A stretch of 64,000 bases of DNA from Leptodactylus fallax (Eukaryota; Chordata; Amphibia; Anura; Leptodactylidae): the NCBI GenBank assembly GCA_947044405.1, contig CAMRHE010000197.1, positions 310,001 through 374,000 on the forward strand. The letters are read 5' to 3'. The notes under the pieces were generated by a model, which was not told the DNA's origin, made no database searches, and saw nothing but the letters and a program-made list of their open reading frames with translations. Each line of letters begins with the position of its first letter. Position 1 is the stretch's first letter. This document shows, piece by piece, positions 13,001 through 24,719 of this stretch. Made by a program: the position numbers and the translations under genes.

Positions 13001-15149
13001 CTGGCATGCTATGGTACAATTAAGGAGCAAGTAGGGGGATTTTTTTAGGTAGATTTAGTATTCAGTAAATAGACATATCTATAGTGTCATATGAAAGAAG
13101 GGAATCTCCTCTTTCACATGATACCAAAAGCAAATTTGTATGTTTTATAACGCCCAATATATACTGATGATCAAAAGGGTAACAATGTTTTGAACTTTTT
13201 ATTTTCAGGCTCCATATCTCACCATCCACTACAGCTTCAAACGTGAGACTACCATCATTTTATAGACAATCATCTTGGCTATCTCATACATAAATTTGAC
13301 CTATTACCTATTTAGCAAATTATTAGTTATGTAGATTCTTGCCATGTAACTGCATTGTTACTGTTTTGCTCCTAATATTTTTTTATTTTATTTTGTAAAT
13401 ACATTTTTAGCTTTGAACACTACCTGAATCCTTGTGGGCATGCTCTCGATCAGATTCAAACATGTCTCAACTGAAATCTGATGCCAGGTCTCTTCTTTTT
13501 CTTCAACTCTATCCACAAGTGTTCAATTTGGTTGAGGTCTGGGGACTAATCTAGCACCTCTACTTCATTGTCATTGAACCATTTCTTCACTAATCTTGGC
13601 ATATGCTTTGGGTCGTTGTCCTGCTGGAACTCTATACACATAGTACTTGAGTGTACAAAGTAACTTGTCTTGTAAGATACTCACATATAGCTCAACATTG
13701 AGATCACCAAGCCCTGGATGTCTCTGAGATTTTGATAACATCCTACTGCCGATTGTACATGTATAATTTTCTCCCACCTCGAGGTGAATAAAGACTTATA
13801 CTTCTTGAAGATTTGAGGTCTGAAGTGGTATTTCCTACAACAAAAGGATTTTTACACCACCAGGAGCAAAACAGTAACAATGCAGTTGCATGACAAGAAT
13901 CTGCATAACTAATCATATGCTAAATAGTTGCAGGTCAAACTTATGTATGAGCCAAGATGATTGTCTATAAAATTATGGTAGTCTCACGTTAGAAGCTGTA
14001 GTGGATGGTGAGATATGGAGCCTGAAAGTCAAAAGTTCAAAACATTGTTATCCTTCAGTCAGTGTATAACTGTTTTAAGTGACCCTCCCCTACCCTCATT
14101 TCCTCTACATTTTACACATCCCCAGGCCTGTACTCCATTCACAGTAACATTGTTAGAGGCAGTAAAAGCTCTCAATACAGTATATTTATTCACAATACAT
14201 TGTAAAGTTAGAAACAGTTCACTGTGAAAACAATTGAGCTTTGTGTGTTTGAATGCTTGCAAAGTATGCAGCAGTGCGGTATATGTGCATGTGCAGAGCT
14301 GGAGCTAGACTTTATTGCACCCAGAGCAGAGATCCAGTTTTCTTCTCTAGTCCTGTATTTAAAGAGGACCTTTTACGTCCTCATGTATATGCGGTTTTAC
14401 ATACCTCTAGAAAGCTGACAGTGTGCTGAATTCAGCGCACTGCCGGCTTTCCCGTTATGTGCCCCGGGGCTGGAGATATCCGGGGTCTTAGTTTCACGGT
14501 TCACCGTCAGAAGGGTGTTCCTGACAGTCTAGCTGCGCTGTGAGGAACGCCCTCCCTGAAAGTATTCCTCCATAGCACTGTACTGGGGGGGGCGTTACTC
14601 ACAGCTCAGTGTCATCGCAGGGTGGTAAGGAACGCCCCCTCTGACTGTACTCATCCCATAGCCCTGTACTGTAAAGTAAAAATAAAGAGTATTGCACAAC
14701 ATCAGAAGGTGTACTGGACGTGAATGAAAAACTGCTAGAAAATGCAGTGGGCACATGCCTGGGAGGGGTTTCCTGGAAAAGCACTGATACTCCCACAACC
14801 AAGAAGTGTAAACCAAAAAGTATTTCATGAGTCTGAAAATATGAGGAATGGTAAAAATGGTCCGAACACACATAAAAGTACTTAAATTAGTTATGTTTCT
14901 TCATTCATTCATATAACAAGCATTTCCTACATTTAGTCACATTTTCTTAGTCCCGGAAAACCCCTTTCAATCATTATACATGTAAGTAAGACCTCTGTCA
15001 CATGTAATGTGCAATCAACAATTGCTAGGGACAATTCGGGGGCGTTCACTTTTTCTAACTTTTTTATTTCATTCTAGGTGTATAGATTCCATGGAGGAAA
15101 CGCTGACTTCCTCAGATGCAAAGTTGAAGAGTTAAGGTTCCAGATCTAA
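3979..15149 (+). CDS. Divergent thioredoxin (TXNDC8/TXN-like), exons 2-5; first exon not found
   Basis: Four exons (3979-4083, 10243-10302, 10413-10478, 15078-15149) join in phase 0 with GT-AG introns. They encode 100 residues plus stop. The 35/20/22-residue exon lengths equal exons 2-4 of vertebrate TXN, so a ~24-nt first coding exon (about 8 residues) is missing, either upstream of the window or too short to recognise. Numbered from the first residue here, the active site is C24-G-A-C27 and the cis-proline is P67 (GVPTF). Classical thioredoxin has a buried Asp and a Trp before CGPC; here the strand reads VVVCLSSKNCGAC, so those positions are Cys and Asn, and the active-site Pro is Ala. Mammalian TXNDC8, from memory, also lacks that Asp and Trp and shares the SSK segment. 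A protein disulfide oxidoreductase role is inferred; orthology to TXNDC8 versus a diverged TXN duplicate is open. Two overlapping AATAAA signals follow the stop. Confidence 0.85.
4179..5509. mobile_element. Non-autonomous hAT-like element (CWGAGG…TAGCTAG termini)
   Basis: The left end, CTGAGGCATAGCTAGGGG, and the reverse complement of the right end, CAGAGGTGTAGCTAGCGG, are inverted repeats. The 8-bp flanks are atccccct and attccccc (6 of 8 match). Inside, about 4985-5210, are tandem-like units (agtggccccttcacacagta) related to the other hAT minisatellites, and about 4725-4912 a nested fold-back with ggggttgtccag termini. It sits in the intron just after the thioredoxin active-site exon. Confidence 0.6.
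5510..6399. other. Intronic DNA, repeat-like, unclassified
   Basis: Repeated short phrases such as agtaataatgc and gcccctgacagt suggest a decayed non-autonomous element at about 5680-6060. No end or coding potential was recognised. Confidence 0.35.
6400..6633 (-). mobile_element. L1 ORF2 C-terminal fragment
   Basis: Minus-strand translation from 6633 gives KYTPSSSPQCWRGCVQIGTI then LHLFWDC. This matches the C-terminal Cys/His region of vertebrate L1 ORF2 (…P-x-CWRC…T-x-LHI-x-WDC). It is a short relic; the neighbouring 240 bp is not L1-like. Confidence 0.65.
6720..6950. repeat. ~31-bp minisatellite of the CAGTGTCC long-inverted-repeat family
   Basis: Alternating aaagtcaggtatc and aaagtcaggtgtcaga units make about seven copies. 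The following 60 bp (6951-7010) matches the right end of the element at 27894-31796, ending in GGACACTG followed by TA. This is therefore an isolated right arm of that family. Confidence 0.75.
7202..8274. mobile_element. Non-autonomous DNA transposon with CGGACTATAA termini
   Basis: The left end accgtatttttcggactata and the reverse complement of the right end (…tcttatagtccgaaaaaaaagtt) form inverted repeats of ~30 bp. The interior has no transposase. It carries a GC-rich first half, a hairpin at 7741-7780 and an AT-rich second half. A stretch at about 7880-8080 recurs in reverse orientation near 12170-12310. Confidence 0.65.
7741..7780. repeat. 20-bp-arm hairpin
   Basis: tcccatagactacaatacag is followed directly by its near-exact reverse complement (a couple of mismatches). 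It lies inside the CGGACTATAA element and is structural only. Confidence 0.8.
8280..8465. repeat. Fold-back MITE copy 1 (aaaccgcaacaaaatctgc family)
   Basis: The two halves are imperfect reverse complements around gccaaagccaggagt and actcctggctttggc. Related copies lie at about 10565-10792 and 38951-39163. Confidence 0.7.
8530..9215 (-). pseudogene. Decayed Tc1-like transposon
   Basis: The minus strand carries diffuse Tc1 transposase similarity. On the plus strand the reverse of the transposase appears as gtcttgctgcatgacccatg and gccatgatactaccaccact, phrases typical of Tc1 copies. One terminus is suggested by agagtggcaaaagtatgtgt near 8545. No frame remains open and the exact ends are uncertain. 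Confidence 0.5.
9216..10242. other. Thioredoxin-gene intron, AT-rich repeat remnants
   Basis: No exon seen. Paired short similarities (for example aagaaaatggcaaatagctt and aagaaagtggtataatagct) suggest remnants of an interspersed repeat at about 9380-9740. Confidence 0.35.
10243..10302 (+). CDS. Thioredoxin-like exon 3
   Basis: 60 nt, phase 0. It has a polypyrimidine-rich acceptor (ttttttttccag) and donor gtaagt at 10303. It encodes AMSKQMPDILFIKINVEKAD, which matches the helix and the following beta strand of thioredoxin (…FLEVDVDD in human). Confidence 0.88.
10413..10478 (+). CDS. Thioredoxin-like exon 4 (cis-Pro exon)
   Basis: 66 nt, phase 0. The acceptor is ttcatag and the donor is gtatgt at 10479. 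It encodes EFVEKFQIEGVPTFLFY and then RNMKL. The cis-proline loop V-P-T is intact and faces the active site in the family fold. Confidence 0.9.
10565..10792. repeat. Fold-back MITE copy 2 (aaaccgcaacaaaatctgc family)
   Basis: Left aggctaaggcttcacattgc and right aaagtggggccttacccta are inverted, and the centre is paired around ccaaagtcagaagtgg and ccactcctaactttgg. About 215 bp, no coding sequence, in the last thioredoxin intron. Confidence 0.75.
11640..12710. repeat. Interspersed repeat in the last thioredoxin intron
   Basis: The segment 12170-12310 is the reverse complement of about 7880-8080 in the CGGACTATAA element (shared phrases include acctaatgtgtatgtgtttc and agtttgtagaccaggcattt). 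The first part (gctcggcggtgacattt onward) looks like a repeat but I cannot classify it. No coding potential. Confidence 0.5.
13160..14066 (-). mobile_element. Internally deleted Tc1-like element with long terminal inverted repeats
   Basis: About 13162-13335 and 13905-14064 are inverted repeats (gggtaacaatgttttgaact and ggctccatatctcaccatcc on the left, reverse-complemented on the right), with TA at the ends. Between them, minus strand 13625 to 13410 encodes a broken transposase piece, [17 protein letters not shown], followed after a stop by SPDLNQIEHLWIEL. This is the second Asp and the Glu region of the DDE domain. The N-terminal half is missing. Confidence 0.8.
14067..15077. other. Intron stretch with a ~400-bp repeat-like segment
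   Basis: No exon. About 14360-14960 contains phrases common to fold-back repeats (aaagaggaccttttacgtcc at the left, cccggaaaacccctttcaat at the right), suggesting one non-autonomous element. No TSD is established. Confidence 0.35.
15078..15149 (+). CDS. Thioredoxin-like exon 5 (C-terminus and stop)
   Basis: 72 nt including TAA at 15147-15149; acceptor ttctag. It encodes VYRFHGGNADFLRCKVEEL and then RFQI. The F-x-G-x-N pattern aligns with the FSGAN segment of TXN before the final helix. Confidence 0.85.
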   Translation: MYRFHGGNADFLRCKVEELRFQI

Positions 15150-15164
15150 TGACTTGCAATTTTA

Positions 15165-15174
15165 AATAAATAAA
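15165..15174 (+). terminator. Polyadenylation signals of the thioredoxin-like gene
   Basis: Two overlapping AATAAA hexamers begin at 15165 and 15169, only 15 nt after the stop codon, implying a very short 3' UTR. Confidence 0.7.
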
Positions 15175-15297
15175 GACATTTTGGATATACCATAAATCCC
15201 TCTCAGCATTTTTTTTCACCACATATGGAAAATTTTTATTTAGTTGATATAAAACAAGGTCACACCTCTATTGCCTGCCAAACAAAGTCATAACTTA

Positions 15298-15900
15298 AAG
15301 AGGTTGTCCAGTCTCAGACCAATATTGAGAGACAAATGTTATTGTTTGTATAATAAAAGTGTTGTAAAATTTTCCAGTATACTTTTTGTATCAATTCCAC
15401 ACAGTTTTCTAGATCTCTGCTTGTTGGACTGATTTTTATCCACTAGAAGTAAGCAGAATGAATGACAGCAAGCAGAGATCTAGAAAACCATGAGGAATTA
15501 ATACGGAAAGTATACTGGAAGATTATACAAACTATCAGGTATTAGGGTCTCACATCCAAGATATATCCACTCACTATATATCAATTCTCTGAGAATTCTG
15601 TACACCTCACTCACTCGCATATACATTTGAACCCAGATGCAATGATAAAATGGAACTCCGCTTCCACTCTCGGATTTGGAGAACGTTGGAGCCAAAGGAC
15701 AATCTTATTAAATTTTAGATTTAATATACATAAAAAGGTACAGTGCAATGACAATAAAAAGATTGAAAAAAAAGACATGCATACAATGTGAAATAATAGT
15801 GCAGACCTGTTTTTCAGTCTGGGACAGAATTCACTCTAGCTCCAAGGATTCTGACAACAGGGTCATGTGCCACATGGCTTTTTTATGGACCTTTAGCTCT
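15298..15900. other. Intergenic DNA with a fold-back relic
   Basis: aaagaggttgtccagtctca at 15298 resembles the recurrent ggggttgtcc fold-back family. gcagagatctagaaaac appears twice in opposite orientation near 15400 and 15480. Nothing coding was recognised. Confidence 0.4.
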
Positions 15901-16129
15901 ATTCACTTCCTGTAACCCCCAACTGTGCTGTCATATTTTTTCCTCTGTACCAGATATAGATCTTTTGGTTAGCCAGGTCTGGTGTCACAATGTCTATGAT
16001 GGTCAGTAACCCTAGCTTGCTAATTAGACCAACCATAATTGAATTAACCTGGGGACTGGTTATCTCTCTGAGCTTCTTGGATTGCTCACAAATTACTGCA
16101 CAAATTACACTGAGCTCCCTTTCCAAACA

Positions 16130-16320
16130 TGTCTCCTCAACTTTTTTCACAACGCTTTCCCGTAACCTGATTAGTTTTATTTGGGCCAGCAAACCTAGAA
16201 TGTCTAGATCACTGCTCTTTCTTCCTAAGACACTGGGGGGACTCAGTCTACCTAACATCCAGAGGTAATATGAGGCCGCACTTCTTCATAGCATCCTGGA
16301 CTGGTCATCTGTTTCCCCTC
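16130..16320 (+). mobile_element. L1 ORF2 fragment (RT/C-terminal junction)
   Basis: Plus-strand translation contains LISFIWASKPRMSRSLL then LPKTLGGLSLPNIQR and, after one stop, YEAALLHSILDW. This matches the L1 segment with FIW…PR…L…P…GGL-x-LP. It is a short relic. Confidence 0.65.
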
Positions 16321-16679
16321 CCCCCCATTTTTTTTTTGTTCCTCAGTTTCCTCTGCCATCTCTTCCTGTTTCTCTTTGTTGTCCTTCCTTTTCCCTCTAT
16401 AATGGCCACATCTTTCCTGCTCCCTTCTCAATGTTTTCCTGAGGTTGGGAGCTTTGTTGACTATATTTTCAGTCAAATATTTATATTTGAGCTTCCTGGA
16501 TTGTGAATCACAATGACTATACCAATTACACAGGCTGCACTGACACATTGGAGCAACTACTCTGCGACATTGAGCAGATTCATCAAAACACATAATTTGT
16601 ACAGTATGATATATACATGACCAGGATATTGTCGACTCGCTCCACGCCATCATTACCATTACCATTTTTAAATGAAAAC

Positions 16680-18002
16680 CCATACACCAGAGGTAGAGTA
16701 GATTGGCCAGAGCGTTTTATTAAATAACCATCATAGTGCAAATAAACTTTTTACCACAAGAATCCAGTACATCACAAGTGTCTATCCTTCCCCCTGTAAA
16801 CATATGAACCTGAGTAAATCCACTACTACCCAACAGGGGATGTCCTCGAAGCCCAAAACCCTTTGACAACTGACATTTGGCTCTTGTAGCACCAGCTATT
16901 TTACCCTTAGCCAAAACTCAGTCTTGTACCAACAATACCGAACACCTAGGGAGTCCAGCCCTCCCCACCAAAACCATTTCCACATACCACAAGCTTTGAG
17001 AACCCCCACCACTATGGCCACTGTGACAGTACCAATGAACCTGACCCAACCCGTGATCATCCAAAGGACATCCTACTACGAAAATTCAATAGCTGGTGGG
17101 TTGATTCAAAAACTGGTGGGTTGGGGTCTTTGTCCTGCACTGTTCGCCACAAAGTTCCCACGCTTGGTCTTGATAAGGGTCTTGTCCCCTTACACTTCCC
17201 CACTAATGGCCATTAACCCTACTCCGGCTGGCATCCTCACTGTCCAAATCCTGATGAAAAACTGAAGTTTTCAGTAAAAGAGGCATCTCCATATCTCTAT
17301 CTCCCACTGCCAAAAATGCACACCAATCCCAAGCCTGAGAATAAGCTGCAGACAACCAGATCAAACTTTCTACCTCTCTAACAGTAGTTTCTTGATGTCA
17401 TCTGTGGGAAACGCTCACACTGCAGACAAGAAAGGGTGTCAACAAAATCATTCTGTACCCGTGGAACATGTACTGCCACAATACAAGCATTATGAGTTAA
17501 ACACTAAGCACTGGAAAACTCTCACTACTGGCAGCAAGGAGGCAATCTGTTGATTGCCAAGACAACCCCCATATTGTGGCAATGGAATCTTATCTTCTTT
17601 TTATGAAAAGGACTCCCCCAAGTCACCACCATGACAAGAATGGGAAACAATTCAAGTAAAGCTAAGTTCCAAACCAACCCCACTGAAACTCAAGCATCAT
17701 GCCATTGTCCCACACACCGACTGACAATAAGTGCTGAACCCTACACTACTGGCAGTGTCCATCAATGTAGAGTTCACAATCAAAGCATCAACCACTTCTT
17801 CCATCCAAAGGGAATGCCCATTATAATCTGCTAAAAACATCCCAAACCTGCAAATCACCCTTGAGTTCCCTCCCCAGCTGAATACAGTTCGTTGGCATAA
17901 TTTTGCAAGCAAAGTTTAACTTGCCCAAGAGAGATTGAAGCTCTTTCAGCTGGCAAAGAACCTCCCGGACCAATACTCAGAAAGTCATCCAAGTAGTGTA
18001 TG
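16680..18002 (-). mobile_element. DIRS-type retrotransposon fragment (end of RT, RNase H, recombinase region)
   Basis: Reading down the minus strand, 18002-17960 gives IIHYLDDFLSIG, the RT YxDD box (YLDD at 17984-17995). It is followed by KELQSLLG and the RNase H-like start (ALIVNSTLMDTASSVGF, about 17810-17740). Then comes IRFHCHNMGVVLAIN (near 17590) and weak recombinase-region similarity down to 16720. Frameshifts and stops abound. The homology ends abruptly at 18002. Confidence 0.7.
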
Positions 18003-19130
18003 ATGGAAGTGCCGCAACCCAGATGGAGGGAACCGGAGAATGGGATTTGTAGTGGCAGATGCTACGCCAACTGCTTGGCTGAGCACACTCAACCAATCAC
18101 TCCAGCCCCACTCCTGGGCCAGGCACCATCAAGGGGGGTCCTGCAGCATTACTGGATGGAGGTGGTAGTTTACCCCGGGGCGCTTCCAGTTGGAGAGGGG
18201 ACCTCTTCTCTCTGAGTCGGTGTGATGTTGGTCGGAAGGGCCCTGATGGTAATGCAGGCATGACTCAGCAGGCCAGAAATGCAGTTGAACAAGGTAACTG
18301 TTTATTCAGCAACTGGGACAGAAATAAACAGCAGCTTCCCAATGGGGTTAGTAGTAGTTCAGTGTCCAATCCCCCAGCCTTGGGTATAGGAGGGTGCCCA
18401 GGGATGTGGCAGGCTTCTCCAACTACTCCTCCACTCGTGCCTCTCCCAGCTAAGGATACTGGGGATGGTGATACAGGGAGTCCTGACAGGGATCTGGTTA
18501 CCTGTAGACTAGGCCCAAACGTGGTCCTCCTGTCAGGGTCCTCTCCTGCTCCACCTGGCACAGCACAAATAATGTCCAATGATCTAGACAGCAATTCTCC
18601 TTTGTCAGGGCTGTCTTTAGATGAGCCTGAGGCAGCTAACAATCCTCCTGGAGGCTGTGTAGGTAGCCATTGAAATCCAGTCCTGGAGTTATGAGTACCT
18701 CTGCACACAGCAGGAAAACTAACTGCTCACTAGATAAACTGGCACAAGACTGAACTTACACGGTCACCGTGAAGACCTTGGTTTCCCCACAACCCCGCCC
18801 AATGGCCTATGATTGGCCAGGGCTAAACCAAGGGTAAGGTTTGAACACTGGGGGAAAACAACAGGGAAAGCTGCAAAAAGTGACATACAATGACATAGAA
18901 CACAGAGGACGGAACACACCAACACAACCCAGAGGCACAAAAGACAAATAGGTAAAGCAGTAGCACACTGGGATGCTGCAGAAGGGCAACCAGAGTTGTC
19001 TTGCACCACCCACTTCAGGAACGAACTGAAGGTTTTAAAATAAGCGCATGATGCAGGGAGGAGGAATATAGGTCCTCTCGTCCTCAGCTTGCCTAGCACC
19101 CCCATTAACCATACCACCCCCACCCTGTAA
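18003..19130. other. Intergenic, repeat-like, unclassified
   Basis: A 137-codon plus-strand frame (18260-18673) and a 147-codon minus-strand frame overlap each other. Both are proline/serine-rich, low-complexity in composition and unlike any family I know. I do not call a gene. The segment may be LTR or internal sequence of a retroelement. Confidence 0.3.
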
Positions 19131-20265
19131 CATTAAAGAAAGACTAGGACAACTTACTGGATTTAAAACTGGCCTGTCAGGCCGATTTATTTAAAGTACA
19201 AATAACACAGTAAACAGTGTGAGTATGTGAACCCAGAGGTCGCTATTGAGCGACCCAGGGCTAGACCTGAAAAGGCCCTCAGCCACACTTGTGGGTGGGG
19301 GCGTAACTCCAGAAGGCTGGAGTATCCTGCAGGAAGCAGGAAATCGTGGACCCAGGCAAGGACAGAGAGAGGCGGTCTGTCCCAGAAGGGCTGGGATCCA
19401 CAGGGGACTTTTGCTGGAGCTGAGCATTAGTCAGGCTGTTTTTTTTGTTATGTTGCATCTATGCTGAATAAAGCCAGTTTTACTTTACACTTGGACCGTC
19501 TGAACGCTATCTCTCCGGCGCCCAGTACCACGAACCACTGCTGTCCGGACCAGGAGTCTGCCGACACTTGAGACTAGTCCCCCCAAGTTGTCACAACAGG
19601 TAAACACAGTACCACCATAAAGAGGGCAGTAGCAATAAATACAGACCATTAAATAGTTAACGTAAACAATCAAGTCCCAAAGAACCTCTAACATAATAAA
19701 GTGCGATAACTAACCCTGAATAGGCGAGAGTCTCCCCCGACCATTACCCAGGCGCAAACCCCACCTCGGGTAATTGTTCAACCTCTAAGGCCTGGAGTCT
19801 GAACCTCCACAAGGGACCATGGCCCAACCAGGGGACTTCCCCAGGCCTTAACACTCCACGACCGGATTGTCATACCTGAGATGAGATCCTTCGACGCACC
19901 ACATAGGCCTCTCACCCATCATCACCCCCGCAAACCCTCTACCAGGGAACAACAACAAAAGGGGCAGGCAGGCGGGACGCTCTTGCTTCTGACTAAACTG
20001 ACCTTGCACTCACCCCCCAACCTGCCTTTAACCTCTCAGTCTCCACCCCCAACTTTCCCGCTCAGACTCCTCTAAATTTTAACCCATTCTGTCCCCGATC
20101 CTCCCCCGTCATGTCGGCCCCATTACCTTATTGTCTGAGGCCTTTTCTCAACAACAAACAACCCATAGGGAGACAACGGTCCACAAAATAACAACCCTCT
20201 CAAAAACAACCTAATAAAAGCAAACTATTCAGGTGTACTGGTAATAACTGAAAGGCAGCCTTGAT
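19131..20265. other. Possible solo-LTR-like or retroelement debris
   Basis: ctgaataaagccagttttac near 19464 has the AATAAA context seen in retroelement LTRs, and a GC-rich leader-like stretch (19230-19420) precedes it. No LTR pair, primer-binding site or coding domain could be shown. Confidence 0.25.
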
Positions 20266-21430
20266 ATTGTTTTTTAACATTAAAAATTTTATTGAAGTTT
20301 TATCAAATAACATTCTGAATAAAAAAGTGAAAGAAATTTTCATCAAAAGGGGGAGGGATCAGGGGGAGAATGGGAGAGGCAAAGACATATGACTCAGGGG
20401 TAGGGTGAAGAACAAGGGAGAAGAGGCAAAGGCAAACGGCTCTAGTGCAGCAGAGCAACTCATAAACAAAACATATTGCAGCAGTTAACAAAAGGGAGAG
20501 TGTATCTCCCAATATATGGAGAAATCTAAGGAGGTGTCAAAGGGGGAAGCAGCTAAATGTAGGTATGAAGGCGGAAGGTAGCAAAGAGGAGATGGGGAGG
20601 AAGGGAAAAGGCAAATAAGTAGGGTATGAGGAGGAAGTCAGGAGTGGGGGGTGTAGAAGGAAGTCTGGAAGGTGGTAGAATAGTAGCCAAGAAGAGCCAA
20701 GTTTTCTGGTGGCAACTGTAATCTGATTTAAGTTCTGCAGCCAGGTCCTCCATACGTCTTATATGTAGGATCTCTTGAAGCCAGTCGAAAAGGGATGGAG
20801 GAGAGAAGGACTTCCACAGTGTGGGTATGACAGACCTGGCCGCCACTAGTAGAAAATCAATAAGTTTACGGGTATGTTTGTAGATTTTACTTGGAAAGAT
20901 AGAGAGAAGAAGAGGCGCTGGATCATCCTCCAATATAATGGCGGCAACAGTTTGAATGACTCTACGAACTTCGTGCCAGAAGGGGTGTAATTGGGGGCAG
21001 TTCCACCATACATGTAGCAACGCACCGTGACCAGAAGAGTATCTCCAGCAAATATCAAAGGTAGAGGGAATGATCTCATGTAGGACAGAAGGAACTCTGT
21101 ACCAGGGGGAGAGGATTTTGTAGTTAGTCTCATGGGCTTTCCATGGGATGGAGAATTTATGACATAACTGGAAAGCGGAGAGCCACTTGTCTGAGATGAC
21201 TGAGAGAGTACCTGCGAAAACATGGTGGAATTCTGATTAGTCTGTCGGGATAGGAAGATAGGGTGGGGGGCCGCAGGGAAGTCTGAATTGCCCGAGACAG
21301 GAGTCAGTAGAATGCGCCAAACATCACACAGCAGCATGGAGTTTAAGAGTTTATGAAATTTATTGAGGGCATTGTAGAGAATTCAAGATTTAATCTGCAA
21401 GGGGATTAATGGTTAGTGTGATTATGAGAG
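20266..21430 (-). mobile_element. L1 3' part (ORF2 C-terminus and 3' UTR)
   Basis: On the minus strand, two overlapping frames (21337-20846 and 21020-20553) encode an L1 ORF2 C-terminus, joined by a frameshift near 21000. Diagnostic pieces are RCYMYGGTAPNYTPSGTKF and, in the next frame, MLHVWWNCPQLHPFWHEV. The 3' end is AT-rich (about 20266-20330). It belongs to the same insertion as the endonuclease fragment at 23161-23700; the RT core between them is missing. Confidence 0.75.
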
Positions 21431-22064
21431 ACCCCCAGCTATGTATTTTCCAGTTATGTATTTTGCTTTAGTGTGTTATCACCTGCTTATATTACTCCTA
21501 CACAGTGTGGCGTCTCTGACTGTTCTCAGCCATTTGGTCATAGGCTTCAGGAATACGGTATTTGTACTCTTTAATCAAAGACCCTTTGTAGTCCAATTTA
21601 TAGCCTATTTGCATACCCTTGTTACACTCATTTTCTCCACAGGGGTTTCCTGCAGAGCCATGGCTGGAAAAGCCTTAAGCAAACAGAAAGCAGCCTAGCT
21701 GGAGCCTGCTACAGTACAAAGGAAATATGGTTTTATGACCATATTTCCCCAGTAGAACCGCCTATCGTCGCACCGATAAATTCCTCGGGTGCGCAAGGCA
21801 GAGACGAGCACCCCAAATCTAAACTCGGTACTGTTGAGAGCAGGGAAAAGGTCCAGACACTGAACTCATCACCCAAAGGGGATTGGGGTGTCATTCTTGG
21901 TGTCTACACGATGGGGATCTCGCCACGAACCCCATCATACCCGTGCCTGACAATGCGGTCATCTGGCGAGGAATTAGGACTGGTTATGGTTGTTTGGTTT
22001 CAAAGATGGAGGGCGGAACTTCCCCTCCTAGTGACATCACTCAGAGAGGAGACTGGGATAGTTA
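21431..22064. other. Unclassified sequence between L1 parts
   Basis: No L1 RT similarity and no gene recognised. Several short open frames on the plus strand lack recognisable domains. Confidence 0.3.
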
Positions 22065-22962
<898 letters not shown>

Positions 22963-23160
22963 TATATGGTCTCCCCTGAGAGACAAAGGGAGTTCTTATC
23001 CTGGGAGAGATGTGAGGGCATGTCGTGCTGTGGACTTAAGCAAGTGCCTTGAGGCCTAGCAGTGAGACCTTGGAGATCTGATTCTGGATTCTGGAAGACA
23101 TGTGAGCAGACAGGTTCTACTACTGCCTAAAGGAAGCACCCTAGGCCAAACTGCTGAGGC

Positions 23161-23700
23161 CTAGAGACTACAAACTTGTTCTGGTATTTTTCTATCTTTT
23201 ATTCCCATTAAGAAGGTTGATCGAAGGTAGGCCAAGAGGCTTGGCAAGGCGAGATCCCTCACAGTTAGATTAAAGTCCCCACAGAGTATCAGATGGCCAC
23301 GGGCAAAGGATTGGAGAGTCGTGAAGGTGGAGTGAAGGAAGGGTACCTGACCCAAGTTAGGCGAGTAAATGTTGGCGATGGTGTAAATAACCCCAGAGAT
23401 TTCCGATATTAGGAAGAGATATCAGGGGGGGGGGGGGGTCAGAGAGCGAGTTGAGGATTTATGGAAATAGATGGCCACTCCTTTGGTCTTCCCCTGGGTA
23501 TTGCTACTATGAGACCACACTGGCTAATAGCGGTTCTTAATCGTGGAAACTTTAGGGGCGAGGAAGTGAGTTTCCTGTAGACATAGGATGTGGATCCTAT
23601 GTTTATGGGAGTCATATAAAATTTGTGAGTATTGAGGCCTTTAACATTGAAGGGTGACACAGAGAAGGCTGCCATTAGAGTAGGTAGGAAGGTAAGAGGG
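23161..23700 (-). mobile_element. L1 endonuclease-domain fragment
   Basis: Minus-strand frames give VSPFNVKGLNTHKFYM (start of the apurinic-like endonuclease, N-V-(R/K)-G-L-N) and, after frame changes, GHLILCGDFNLTV (the GDFN metal-site motif). Order and strand agree with the L1 3' part at 20266-21430, so this is one insertion with its RT deleted or replaced. Confidence 0.7.
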
Positions 23701-24719
23701 ATATTAAAGCTTGAGATTCAGGAGGAATAAAGTAGGTGAAAGTGGGAAGGGCAGAGGTGAGGGTGGAGGTAGAGAGTGGAGGTGAGGGAAAGATAGAAAG
23801 AGGAAGGGGCAGAGAAGCTGCCCACTATGGGTGCTATGGGAAGTGAGCATAAGTCTCAAGGCAGGTCCAAGATATTGTCCGTCAAGCTATGTGGGGTTGT
23901 GGCAAGCACAAGAGAGATAGCAGATGTGTAAGGAGAAAACAGATAACAATAAATGTCAGCTTCCCTTCAAACCCATAGACTGTATGAAAAAGTAATGGGA
24001 TGAGTAGGGGTACATAATGAGGAAAGTAAGAGAGAAATCAAGGGCAACAAATTGTGAGACTTGCAACACAATATTGCTAAAAAGAGGAATAAACAGTCCA
24101 GTAGGGCAGTGGTCACCTGATGGGAGGCTTCTCAAGTGAGGTGATCTCTGTCCATGACCAATCGGGGTCTGCATTGGGATCTCTGCTGACAATAGTATTC
24201 CACTCTGCAGATGACGTCTCGAGGCATCGCTGGGTCAGAGCTTCTGGATCTAAGGGCTTGGTGTGCCCTATCAATCTCAAATCAGGATATGGCCATGCAG
24301 GAGCTGTTGTCAGTATGAAGACAGGGTTATGGCCGGAGCACATGGAGAGGGCCAAGATGGCCGTTGTGTTCCTGCCGTTAGAGAGGGGGAGGAGGAGGAC
24401 AGTGCGGCCATGGTGGAGAGACTCACCAGGGTTTCTTTAGGCTGGACAGAGGCCTCCAGTGACATAGATGGAGCCCGGGCTGTAGTGTGAGGCTCAGGAT
24501 GCCCGGCGGGAGGAGCTTTGGGTGCTGGCTCCTGCAGCACAGGATCACCAGAGGAGGCTGGGGAAGCCAGTGCCTCAGACCCGGCGTCACTGTTGGTGGA
24601 TTGCCGAAGATCTCCCAGAGGGAAAAATATAAGTTGGTGATGGGTACTTCGGGTGTCTAGGATGAGGAGGGGTCTCACGTGACCCAATTAATATGGGTTT
24701 TGCCCATGGAACAACACTA
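23701..24719 (-). other. Probable L1 5' part (ORF1 region), weak
   Basis: Lies where L1 ORF1 or the 5' UTR would be. Minus-strand frames (24687-24310, 24355-24113) are open but low in similarity to anything I can name. A purine-rich stretch spans 23690-23830. Confidence 0.3.

Noticed and set aside
18260..18708. Long overlapping frames (137 codons plus, 147 codons minus)
   Set aside because: Both are low-complexity, overlap each other, and have no recognised domain, splice context or homologue; likely retroelement debris.
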